Of a stretch of 64,000 bases of DNA, positions 46,833 to 57,684 are shown one piece after another. Source of the DNA: Sanghuangporus weigelae. Taxonomy: Eukaryota > Basidiomycota > Agaricomycetes > Hymenochaetales > Hymenochaetaceae. The notes under the pieces are model-generated. The model worked only from the letters and a program-made list of their open reading frames with translations, made no database searches and was not told the DNA's origin. Position numbers and translations under genes: made by a program. Position 1 is the stretch's first letter; every line of letters begins with the position of its first letter. Where the stretch lies: the NCBI GenBank assembly GCA_033182465.1, contig CP137322.1, positions 1,240,001 to 1,304,000 on the forward strand, read 5' to 3'.

Positions 46833-49055
46833 ATGTCAAGCGACGTGCAACTCAACAAAGACGTCGACCGTGACCACGACAAACGCAGCTTCAACGCCCG
46901 CCCCTACCTCCATTCTCCCAGTCTCTTGTCCACGACCCGCACGACGGCCGGCTCACATCTCGGTGAGTGCTCGGCCACCATATGTTTTTTTTTTCCTCTT
47001 TTTTCTTTTCCGCGGCTTACGGCACGAGGCACCCGAATACCATCCGTCGTGCCGTTTTTATTTACTGTCCCTCAAATTTCCCCGCCCTTCTCTCCGTCTC
47101 TCTCCTCGTTGTTGGCCGACACTGGATGCTGCACTGAGCTTGCTTGCTTGGGACTGCGCTGAACACGGAGTAGTGTTATTCGCACTCCACCTTTGTTGCA
47201 TTCTCGAGGAGCACGAGTATCCACCGGACAATTCACTCTCTGGCACAGCCGCTCCCTGGGTTAAATTGTATCAGGAGTCCAAAACGGGGTCGAGAATAGA
47301 ACGGGGATTTCATATTTTGAGGGGGAAAACAAATCATAAATCAATCTTTTAATTTTATTTTCACTCTCCTCCTTCGTCAGGCAGTCCAGTCCGCTTCATC
47401 ATCTTCCTTCTTGCACTTCATTTGTTTTGCAATATCGACTTTCCTTCCTTGACGACGACTTCTGACTCTCGTTTACGACTTAGACCACTCCTCAGGCCCC
47501 GACCGCGAATCAGACTCTTCTCGATCGCAGCGGTCCGGTCGTCCTCTCCTTGCCCAGCGCCAGTCTAGCTACACCAAAAGGCACGCCTCGTTTGACACTC
47601 CTCGCGAAGTGCCATTGCCATCCCAATTGGCCTCTTCCGGCGCTCGCGATTGGCGTGCGTCATTTTCGCGTAATAACTCTGAATCCAGCGTCGCCACATC
47701 CCGTCCTCAGAGCCCTTGCTTCGCGCAGAAAGACGCCGTGCATTCAGCTCATCCGGCAGACAATGCGCCGTTGCCCAAGACGGCGGCCATGCGCGACGAG
47801 GGCTCTGAGATGTCAGGACTGAATCATCAGTATTTATCAATGAATCCATCCGACAATGCCTTCACTTCAACAACCGACTCGATGACGTACAAAGACACCA
47901 GCGGGGATGCGGGCGGCGCATCGTCCTCGAGGAACATATCTCACAGTTATCGTGATCATCGCAACGCTGGTCTGTGGGATAGCAGACTTCTCCGTCCTGA
48001 ACTACTACCATCTCCTCCACCACGAGCTCGCGGTATTCCTCCGCAGCAAAATCACCATATGTCACTGCCTGGCCCATGTTCACCTTACTATCTCGAGAAT
48101 CAGCCGCACTGTGAAGTATATGCTCCCACACCGACGCGTCCAACTTCTGCGGCGAGCCTTCCACTTCCCTCTCAAATGCCGTTCCACGCTCTCCCCTCGT
48201 CGATCTCGGTGTATCAGCCTTCACTTGCCAGCCTTCCCTCGGTCATTGAGCAGGTTCAATCAAATTTTGACCCGCCTTCCCAAGCAGATGGTTACTTTGA
48301 CATGGAAATTGCTTCTTCGTCCCCTTCCGATTCAGATCTATTACGGAGGCAAGCATCCTCTCCGCTTAATTCGCTAACTGCGCTGCTGGATTGCGCAGAT
48401 CGATTCGGCCGACGTAATCCGCGCATCTCAGCCGCAGAGTCGACGTCGACCGTTTCAACTGCCGTATCTGCTTCTTCGCAAAACAGCTCTGCGAGCTCGT
48501 CGATCCCCCCTCCGACGCCTCCGACTGTTCACACCCCTCCCCCGCCGCCAACAGATGGTTCCAGTAACGAAAGCAGCGAGTCGATAGGGAAACGAAGGGC
48601 AGCACCTTACGAGCCCTTTTTGAGTCATGCTCCGCCGCCAGCCGATACCTACATTACAGTGGAAACCACGGAGACGGAGTACAGGTTGATCGTCCGATTA
48701 CCCGGCTACAATAGAGATGCGATGTGGGTTTGCTTCACTATTCCTGCAGTATTTCCTTTACTCATCGCTGATCCTTCCAAAGTATGCTTTCCACGCGGCG
48801 TCGCCGAATATTACACATCGCAGCCGACTCCTGGGAAGCAGGTGGAGGTAAGTCATATCAGAGCTAGCTCTATGTTTCTCGGCTAAATCGATTGGCGCAG
48901 GCCATTTTGAGCGTCGCATTTCCTTTGGGTATGATGCAGATCTGGCACGCGTTCGAGCCGAGTTTGATGGAGAGCATCTGCGTGTGCTTGTGCCGCGGAA
49001 AGTCATACCTATAACCTGGATAGGGGCTCAGGAGCCTGAAACTGTTCAGCGGTGA
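46833..49055 (+). CDS. HSP20-like (alpha-crystallin domain) protein with a long disordered N-terminus
   Basis: Exon 1 (46833-46962, MSSDVQLNKDVDRDHDKRSF...) joins over a 521-nt intron (46963-47483) so that G/AC gives Asp in HL-DHSSGPDRESD. A disordered Ser/Pro-rich region of about 400 residues follows. The C-terminal alpha-crystallin-like fold reads TYITVETTETEYRLIVRLPG, YNRDA, RRRRILHIAADSW, GHFERRISFGYD and ARVRAEFDGEHLRVLVPRK. Such proteins act as chaperone-like scaffolds; this lineage is typical of basidiomycetes. The intron inside the domain fits the frame (I-M joint). Ends at 49055. The start is inferred from splice phase and is the least certain part. Confidence 0.75.
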
Positions 49056-50252
49056 GCTTGGTGCAACGCGGAAGGCTTTTCATGGGATTTGGTTCCATCG
49101 GCAGTACCCATGCTGGAGTTGCGAGGATTACATTGGCCATATTTATTGCATCTATACTCTTCCTTTGTTCCGTTCACGATCCGTAAGATTATACTGCAGG
49201 GTACTTGGGTTCACCTTTTCGCCCTCAATTCACTAGCCATATTTCTCTTGTCTTGTCCAAATACTTTCCTCTCCGAATACTTCCTCCTGTATTACCATCT
49301 GCATCTGACTCGACCCACGTGTTATATTTGCTCACCTCATTGGTTTACTCTTTACCCCTCTCGCCCTTCTTTACCTCTCTCTCTCTTTTAATTTGCCTTT
49401 CAGCTTTTCTGTTACCGCTTGCCCGCGTTTCCTTTCAAGTCATTCGTCACCGTTCAGCTTTTCATCTATTATTTGACGGACCTGCCCCTCCTTTGTACTT
49501 GCTTCAAGTCCTCTTCCTTCTTCGTTTACGAGTTTATTTCTCCGGTCGAGCACAAGTTTCTTACGTAGAAATCTAATGAACCCGTCTTTGATACCTTACT
49601 GTGGATCTGCCGTAAGTCTGCTTAACACTTCCTCTCCCTCTCTCCTCTGTGATTTTTACGTTTTGTTTTGTAAATATTATTTATACTTCTGCTGCTGCGT
49701 ATTCGGGATGATCGCACAAGAGCTTCAATACCACTTATGCAACTGGGAATTGCGAATGTATAATAACTAACTAATCAGCCTGCCTTACATATAAGGTATG
49801 TTTTGTCCAGCGGAAACTGCGAAACTGAAATTTTCTCGTGATTTCCGGTGAATGAAGAAGTCGGTCGAAGTGCGGCGAATCTTACGGATCTGCGGAAATG
49901 AATGAAGAGCTTATCGAAAGGCTGAACCCTTGTTGACTCGGACACACTACTGTAGCTACTGTTGACTGACTCCTGGATCTGTAGGTTCTATAAGGCTCTA
50001 TACTCTTAGTTCTGATATCGCTAGCACGCCGTACGAAATGAGCATACAGTGTATAGAGGTTCTTGCAAGGCCTTTTTCACGTTTCGTGCGTATTACGGGA
50101 AGTCATTCACTGCTTGACCAGTACTTTTCGGGAGAAAATATTGAGCTTCCCGCACGTATAGACGTCATCAGAGAACCTCAAGCTTATCACAAGCGTCTTT
50201 CCCTTTACCACGATCCACCATGTACATACGGTAGTAGTAGTACTCTTGACCA
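49056..50252. other. Pyrimidine-rich intergenic region
   Basis: About 1.2 kb rich in CT runs (for example near 49360-49400). Open frames at 49089-49576 are products of that composition and carry no motif. It holds the 3' end of the HSP20-like gene and the promoter of the ATPase gene. Confidence 0.45.
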
Positions 50253-52683
50253 ATGATTGCGCTGCGACACTCCACTTCCAGCAGCATTCTCAGCGGGAAT
50301 CCGGCAAAACGACATCTGCTGCTTCATTCTAGTTCCTCTGGTACTAATCCTGTTTCGTTGACTTCAAGAGCCAAGCGACTCACCACGACTGCCAATGTCA
50401 GGGACGTGCAACAACTTCCGCAACGAACGGATCTGCTCGATGTGTATCGAGGGTTGGAGGCTGTAGGCCGTATCAGATATGACGAAGATCAAATCCGCGT
50501 CGTGGTGCAGGTTAGTTCTCTTTTTCATTATTAGGTCCTGTGCACGAATGAGAATACGATAATTGATGCTTTTGGAACTCAGCTCAGAAGACTATCGAAC
50601 ACGCTTCGGGACTATGCCCCGCCTGCGTTCGTTTCGGAATACTATCAGCCTTCGAAGGTTTCGTGCGACGAATCCGTCAGGGCTGTTGAGAAACATGAAT
50701 ATAGTAAAGACGGAAATGAACCATAGTACTTGCCTTCTTCCACGAAGTCGACTTCGGAAGAAAGATCCTATGCCGATGTGAAATCTCTCGTGAGGTTACG
50801 CTCCCAAACGGAAGCGCTGGCAGAATTACGGACCCCGAAGGTACTTGCTCGGCGTGTTAATTTACTTCTGAAGTTTACAATCTTCTTATCAGATTCATGC
50901 ACTTTTTCTGTAGGGTTTGCTTCTTACTGGACCGCCTGGCTGCGGCAAGAGCTTCTTAGTTGATTTGTGGTTTTCTACTTTGCCTACCCCATTCAAAACA
51001 CGCAAACATTATAGCGAGCTTGTCCTTGAGATTTATCGAGGAGTATGGGAGGAAACACGGCGACGAAAGTCCTTTCGATATGCACATGAACATGAGCAAT
51101 CCTGGCCATTTTTGCGCCCTGCATGGACGCGAACAGTTAGAGAACAATGGCAAAAACTTCTTGAATCCGGTGCATTACCAAAATCCTGGAGATCCGTTGC
51201 ATACCGCGACGCAATCACTTCCACACACTCTCGCCAGAGTCTCAACTTACCTCCTATTTCATTCGCGATTGCTCATAGACTGGTCACGCAGCACTGGCTA
51301 CTCGCATTCGACGAGTTTCAGCTGCTAGACGTGTCGAGCGCTGGTCTGCTTGCGGACGTGCTGTCGTGGTACTGGAGGATGGGAGACGTTGTGGTCGCTT
51401 CATCGAATAAGGTACCGGATGACCTTTACCGCGGCGGAGTGCAGCGTGAGCGACTAGAGCCGTTTGTTGAGGCGCTGAAGGTTCGATGTCCTGTGTTTGA
51501 GATGCCCGGTAAGGGCGATTGGAGGAGGGAGAAAGCCAATAATGGATTTAGATCATATTGGTTTACGAAGAATCGTGAAGGAAGGCTTGATGACTGGTAG
51601 GTTCTGAGCAGTCTCGCCGCTTCATAAATTAATGCACAGCGTGTTCACTGACAATGAATAAACTAGCCAGTGAACCGGGCAAGCAGGACCTGAGCATTTT
51701 CGGGAGGAAGCTCATCGTTCCCCATTCGACGGGGGATGTGTGCAGATTCACATTCTCCGAACTATGTGACGAGGTAAGGATCCCGATTCTTCATCGCACA
51801 TTCCCCAAATGGACCGCATCTGAACAATTTAAGTCACTAGGACCAGCTGACTACATCAGCATCGCCGCTCATTTTCGGACTGTAATAATCATCTCAATTC
51901 CATTATTGACGGTGTCAGCAAAGAACCAAAACCGACGATTCATTTCGCTGATTGACGCTCTGTACGAGGCACGTTGCCGAGTCATCGTTTTAGCCGAGGC
52001 GGAAGCAGACGAATTGTTCTTTCCGGATGCAGTGGTGGAGAACTCTGGATCTGGATCTGGAGAGATTCGCGATGATACTTTGTCCGAAGACCAGCTCATG
52101 GCCGAGGCGTTTTCCGAATCGCGAGAGGTCTTCAGGCCAAATATAAAGATAAGCCAGAAAGGCCTGCGGCATCGCCTCTTCCCCTTGATTCCTTGTCCAT
52201 TTTCTCAGGTATGTGATTACTTCTCACACTTCTCCGGTACGGCGGGCGGCAAATGGCAGCGACTGATAACTATTTTCAGGTGAGGAAGAACGGTTCGCAT
52301 ACAAGCGAGCGGTTTCTCGCCTAATAGAAATGACTTCCGAACGTTATGCGAAAGACGATCGGTGGGATCCGTTGTCGTCGAATCGGAGAAAGTGGGAGAG
52401 CATAAGTACAGAGCCAATCTCGACCAGCGAGGTAGTGAGGGAAGATTTCCGAGTCGGAAGGTATGTACTAGACGAGGGATCCTTTTCCAACGACTTTGCT
52501 GTCGAGGCTACTGGCGAGGGCGAGGTGCGTTCGCAGCAGGCGGTGTGTGATCGACCGAGTGCACCACGACTCGCTGAGAACCATTTCTGGGGTGTACGTG
52601 AGGATTGGGGCGACAAAGCGGGAAGATGGGGGAAAGGTGCCACCGCGTTTGATGCTGAAAAGCGTGAAGAGGAAACGAAATAG
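50253..52683 (+). CDS. AFG1/LACE1-type mitochondrial AAA ATPase, with an apparent frameshift
   Basis: Mitochondrial inner-membrane ATPase of the AFG1 family, linked to turnover of respiratory-chain subunits. N-terminal region basic with many Ser (targeting peptide). Walker A GLLLTGPPGCGKSFLVDLW (near 50915-50970), Walker B LLAFDEFQLLDV (near 51300), ASSNKVPDDLYRGGVQRERL and PADYISIAAHFRTVI follow in order. The C-terminal part SIFSG-EEERFAYKRAVSRLIEM is present too, but its frame is offset by one or two bases relative to the preceding exon (offset within about 52140-52155); no intron of usable length spans it. This may be a sequence error or a real frameshift. Seven or so introns. Confidence 0.85.
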
Positions 52684-53114
52684 AATCCTTAGATCTACGG
52701 CCTACTTCGGAGGAGCATGACGGAGCCGCCCGCCGTCCATCGTAGGAATTCCAAGATCCTTCACCGGTTTTCTTTCCTTTTTGTTAAATGAGATTTCGAC
52801 CTTAAGTACAGAGCTACTTTGAGTACTACCTCCCACGAAAGGATAAGTAGATTACCGACGGATGCGATGCTTCTCAGCTTCGTTTCTTCTGAGAGGAAGT
52901 CTATAGTTTATCTATACACATGTTTCGAAAAGCAGAAGGGTGTGAGAGAGCAAATAAACTGTACTTACAATGTGTTGTATTTGCGCACCCTGTCTGTTTT
53001 CCTTCTTGCACTTGGGAATTTGCTCTTATTTCAGCCTCCAATCATGTAGAAACTAGTACTTTATAGCACCCTCGACGAGTCCTCAAAGTACATACAAAAT
53101 AAGAACGTAGACTG
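52684..53114. other. Convergent 3' region
   Basis: Between the AFG1 gene and the duplicated regulator. No reading frame of interest. Confidence 0.4.
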
Positions 53115-53278
53115 TTAAAACGTTGTCGCTGGTTGTTGCTGTATGAACGGGATTTACACGGCTGTATATATGGAGGAATGATACAAATATACAATACATT
53201 GGTACTAGACAAGTCCTCAAAGCAAACACAGAAAGCAATCAGACTATTAAAACGTTGTCGCTGTATGAACGGGCTGCC
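53115..53278. repeat. Local direct repeat at the 3' end of the regulator copy 1
   Basis: The word TTAAAACGTTGTCGCT occurs at 53115 and again at 53247, 132 bp apart, each preceded by related AGTCCTCAAAG sequence and followed by TGTATGAACGGG. The right copy contains the stop codon and last codons of the gene; the left copy lies just beyond it in the 3' region. A small tandem duplication of the gene end is the simplest explanation. Confidence 0.65.
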
Positions 53279-56200
53279 AATCTGGAGCAGTGGAATTCCC
53301 GGGAGAGAGGAAAGAGTCAAGAGCGAAATCAAATGGTGGGGTACCGGAAAACCCAGATTGTTGCATGAACCGATGCCAGTCCTCCGTGCTGACCGTCTCG
53401 TTCGACACGACATCCGGAGCAGAGTCAGCTGTACCGGCTCTTCCATCATAAGGAAAGGTGGGTATGTTTGTCAATTCGTAGAAGTCGTTCGGCACTGACA
53501 TAGGCTGTTGGCCATAACTACCTGCGGGCCAGTCACTGGCCGATGGCATTCCTCCAGCCTGCTGCTCGTCGGCAACGCTATGCAGGTTAGGCTGCTGAAG
53601 AGCGGCGGAAGGCCCGAACATTCCCTCAAGCTCTGATAACCATGTGTCTGAACTAGCTTGAGGTACATGGAACGTCCCAGTACTCTGAGTATCTTCACAC
53701 ACAGATCGACTGTTTTGAAAGTCCCCTACGGGTGCCGCGCACTGCTGATTGTGGGCGACTAATGGGTTCCTTGGCGGGAGCGAATTATCAAAGCAGTCGG
53801 GCTTCCGCACAGTCTCCGCATAGCTTTCTGAGCTATCTAGTGAGTCCTGGCCGGGTAGGAGGGAACCATTACGGTCAGCCGGAGAAGATGCGCTGCGCCG
53901 CTCGACAATCCGTGTTGTGCCACGGAAAATGAGTAATTCCTCATCTGCACCATCAGTTTCTTTCCGGATGGCTGGGATTATTGCTCGTTGTCCTGCAGTA
54001 TCAGCATTGGTTTGGTTGTGAGTACGTGGACTCCTCAACGCTACGATGGCTTTTTCGCGTAACCGACGAAGGAGATGCTATAAAGGTAAAGTGGAACGAA
54101 GTGTCATCAGTTTTCACTCCTAGTTCGAAACCGAAGCTTTAAGCGCAAACGTACAAGGCCGTACTTGGCTACTTTATGATCACAAAAGTTCTCAAACAGT
54201 GCAATGGTGTACTCAAGCTCGACAAATGCGGAAGTCGCGAAGCTCACCGATGTACCCAGAGATGCAACAGCACCAGCTATGACCTGAAGATCTCTGTAAG
54301 TTTTATTAATTGACACAGAAGATAAGACGCCATACTCCGGAGGTCAAGCACAGAGACCAGACATGCCAAACGCGCAGGATAGTGAGATACGTCAAATGCA
54401 TGTTTTCGCGACAGACGCGCATTACATTACATGCGCTCCGGTACGTCGCAAGGAATGACGCTGCAAATGGACTTCGCATTGGACTGTCCGGGAAATCCAG
54501 AATCGCTCGCGCAAAGAAATTTCGATGAATGTACATTAATGATTCTTCCTTGTTCCAAGCGGTAACCAGAGGATAGATTTTATGGAATTCCTCATCGACG
54601 CCCAGGTCCTGAGGTCGATGCTTTACGGCAAAGGGGTGAAGTGGGAAATCTCGGATCTTGCGATCCAGCTCCAACACATCACGATACTTCAACGGACGTG
54701 CCGAGGTCACTTTTTCGCAGATATCCGTCGCTATGTCGCGCAGAAAACGATACCTCCAATGCCCAACTAAGAGCAAAAATTATAAAGTGCAATTAAGATA
54801 GAAGGATGGTGAATGCCTACCGCTCTCAATGACCTCGCCATCTTCTCCAATAGTAGCGAAGGTATCACTTGGGAATTCGCAATCAACGACACAGGGTCTG
54901 AAGATTGATGGACGTCCGCTTTCAAGGCTCTACAATGCATGACATCAGCATCACAGGGGAAAATATCGTTCAAAGAGAACCCACCCTCCAGGTATCTATT
55001 AAATAAATCTCCCAGAAGACTCGTCGACGCCGTTCAATCATCTTTGCGTCGAAACCCCATCGAGACGGATCTCGATCTGCAACAGGCAAGAAATTCATTC
55101 AAGTCATAAGCTACGTCTCAAATGAGGTTATCTAACTCACGGAGGCCAATCTGTGAGACTTGCAGTCAATTTCTTGCATATCTCTGAAAATCTGATTATA
55201 ACTCACAGTTGCAGCCATACAGGAGCCCAAAGTCACCATCTTCCAGGCATCCTCTTGACTTTTCTTTTGTCCGGTGTAGATATCATACGCCCCCAACAAG
55301 TACAACGTTTGCACACCAGTCAAGCTTGCACCATGCATGATACTCTTGACTCCCATTGCTGCCTTTGCCAATGTGTGATACTGCACCGCTTCGTCGTTTG
55401 AAGGACTTTGCGTCAGATCACCAGCAGCGCCGCATGCAAAAAGTGCGAAGAGCAATGCAAGATCGTGAGCGTGGTCAGCATGGATGTTTCCAGGGAGGGC
55501 TGGCTTGCGGCGCGGATAGAACATCGGGACGATCTCGGACACAAAGCACGAGCGCTCGACTGGTGACGCAAACCACGATAAGTTCCTGAAGAAAGCTTCG
55601 TACAGAGCTGTTGCGCGTTCGAATGGCGGTAAGTAGGAGATCAATTGGGAGAGAAGGGATTCCTCGCTTTGGTCGAGGAATAGAGGCGCAAAAGGAAAGG
55701 ATCTACTTGAATGAGTTATTTCCCGACTGAGATGGCCAGACTCTGAAGAAGTGATTGGCAATCGAGGAGGAGCGGAGTTCTCAAGAACCTCCTGTATATG
55801 CGATCAGAGGCACAGTTCAAATATTCTACTGATAAGCCTCGTACCATGAGTAAAGCACTCTTGAGCGGGCCAGTCAGCATCCAACACATACAAATATTTA
55901 ATATACGACGAACGCACCTCTGAAGCTGCCGGACCCAAATAGCGTATTATTCTACTTTCATCAATTGACAATGTCCCAAATGCACCCAGAAGTTGATCAG
56001 CCTGCGCCTCTTCGTAATCATCACCGTCGCTTTCATCATCACTGAGACATTGCTTTATCTCGAGCAGTTCCTCGTCTAGAAGGGGATGAGATCCGGAGCC
56101 GCCACGAGCTTCGCTCTCCACAGTAAGTGCGTCTTCGAGAGCGCGAATGCGCTCACTCAGTAAAGTGGCTTTGCTCTTCCATCGTTCAGAGAAATGACTT

Positions 56201-56628
56201 GAAGTATTCATCAATGTGCTTCGTGAATTCTGGCTGATGCCACCTCTAACTCCTGCGGATACGCTGTTACTAATACTTCACGAATAAGCACAACTGCTAG
56301 CTAGCACACACCTAGTGGACAAAGGATTTCTGCACCGCGTCTGACACACGAGGAACACGGAATCTGAATCGCAGAGCACTCGTCTCAGATGCCTTGGATT
56401 CATGTAGGAATATGATACTTGCCTACCTTCTTATCGCATTTCAACTTGAGTCTAAGGAATAGTTCGTTGCTAAATCTCGAGACACGCTTACTGGTCAAGG
56501 AACACGCACCTTCTGCAATCCGCACATGAAACATCGCCCGACAAGCGTCTGAGCTCGAGCTCGCGGTCACGGACCTTGCGTAGCTCCTCTGTTCCCTGGC
56601 TCCTTCTCTTGGTTGTAGTAGGTGCCAT
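53247..56628 (-). CDS. Zn2Cys6 transcription factor, tandem copy 1
   Basis: The start at 56628 reads MAPTTTKRRSQG and ELRKVRDRELELRRLSGDV. Three exons build the zinc cluster CADCRRLKLKCDKKIPCSSC...C. A coiled coil (SERWKSKATLLSERIRALED) follows, then the fungal-specific TF domain with FERATALYEAFFRNLSWF, GVQTLYLLGAYDIYTGQKKS, IGLHRDPSRWGFDAKMIERR and YLIDTWRVLSLGRPSIF. A C-terminal disordered region (about 53247-54060) ends HTATTF. About ten short introns. Copy 2 (57685-61046) is about 4.4 kb away on the same strand. The target pathway is unknown. Confidence 0.88.
55595..55941. repeat. 347-bp tract identical to 60014-60360
   Basis: Every base from 55595 to 55941 equals the base 4419 positions to the right, including introns and exon. 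The flanking positions 55594 and 55942 differ, and the surrounding copies differ by many substitutions. This is best explained by recent gene conversion between the two regulators. Confidence 0.85.
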
Positions 56629-57684
56629 ATCAAAAGGCGCATGTATCGGTACAGAATTACGCAGCTCGCCTTTCAGCTAGCTTAAATTATTGCATTAGCT
56701 ATATTTTTAGGTTTAGGACGAGCGCTGTACCCGCAGTGATCGCAGTAGGGAAGCGTGGTGATCGACGGGCATCCGAAATCTAGACTCCGATCAATCTTAC
56801 TGGCCCGCTATTCTAGAAGTTCTATGCCACTGGCCCACTCGTCTTCTTGAAAAATTCTTGTAGAGGTGAGTCCTGTCTGGGATTGAGATCCCAGTAGAAT
56901 GCAGATAAAGATTCCTGGTGACCGTTTCAAAATCAAGGGAATGCCTTTTAGATGCTCATCACACAGTGTCTGAGGCGGCAAGGTGTGTAAAGAGGGATCA
57001 ATATTCCCTTTGATATCCTACGAGATAAGATCCGCCAGATTTGAGAGCAGGCATTGTAGATTCATCTTAACTTATTGTGCATTAGCTTTCTCAAGATGAA
57101 AACGATATTGTATGGCTATACAGTAGACTGACTGTATAGATATTAGTATTCAACGTGAGAAAAGTCTGGTACATTTCCAGCTACAGTACCTTTCATGGCA
57201 TCATTTATAGGTCGACTACTCTTGTTTGAAACTCTAACGAATGATCTGCCTGCGAAATAGCTGGACACGGCAAATGAGTCGAGAGCATTCACGCATTTCG
57301 AAATGCACAGTCAGGAATCTATACATATATGTTTTGAAGTCTTGAGCCGATCCATACATATATGCTTTGGAGCACAGGAGCGCACGCACTGAGTGGTACT
57401 ACATCCGCTCCTGGTATTACGCCCACGCGGATCGCTAAGTATTCGCCCCGCTTCCTACTGGTATTCGCACACCGCACCTAGACTCTCTACCCTCTTGTGG
57501 CAAGCTCGCTGAGACTAATACTGTAATACCTTTATGGTTGATAAACGACAAGCAGACAAGCACTTAGTTTACACAACTGTATACGTAGATGAATGATATA
57601 TATACATACAATATATTATAATACATTTTAGTACTCGATAAGTAAAGCAGCCACATATTATTACGTTGCCGTTATAGGATCGGG
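56629..57684. other. Region between the two regulator copies
   Basis: The first roughly 600 bp upstream of copy 1 are related to the sequence upstream of copy 2 (shared words such as GGTGATCGACGG and CTCCGATCAATCT), so the duplication included promoter sequence. Near 57320-57370 the word ATACATATATG occurs twice, 36 bp apart. No gene is visible. Confidence 0.55.

Noticed and set aside
48366-48605. Antisense frame across the HSP20-like gene's Ser/Pro-rich region
   Set aside because: Explained by the low-complexity composition of the coding strand.
49089-49576. Overlapping open frames in pyrimidine-rich sequence
   Set aside because: They encode Leu/Ser/Pro/Phe runs expected from CT-rich DNA and lack any domain.
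52100-52200. A very short intron to explain the AFG1 frame change
   Set aside because: The only GT...AG pairs near the change are 21-30 nt apart, below any intron length seen in this window, and the 30-nt option would not change the frame.
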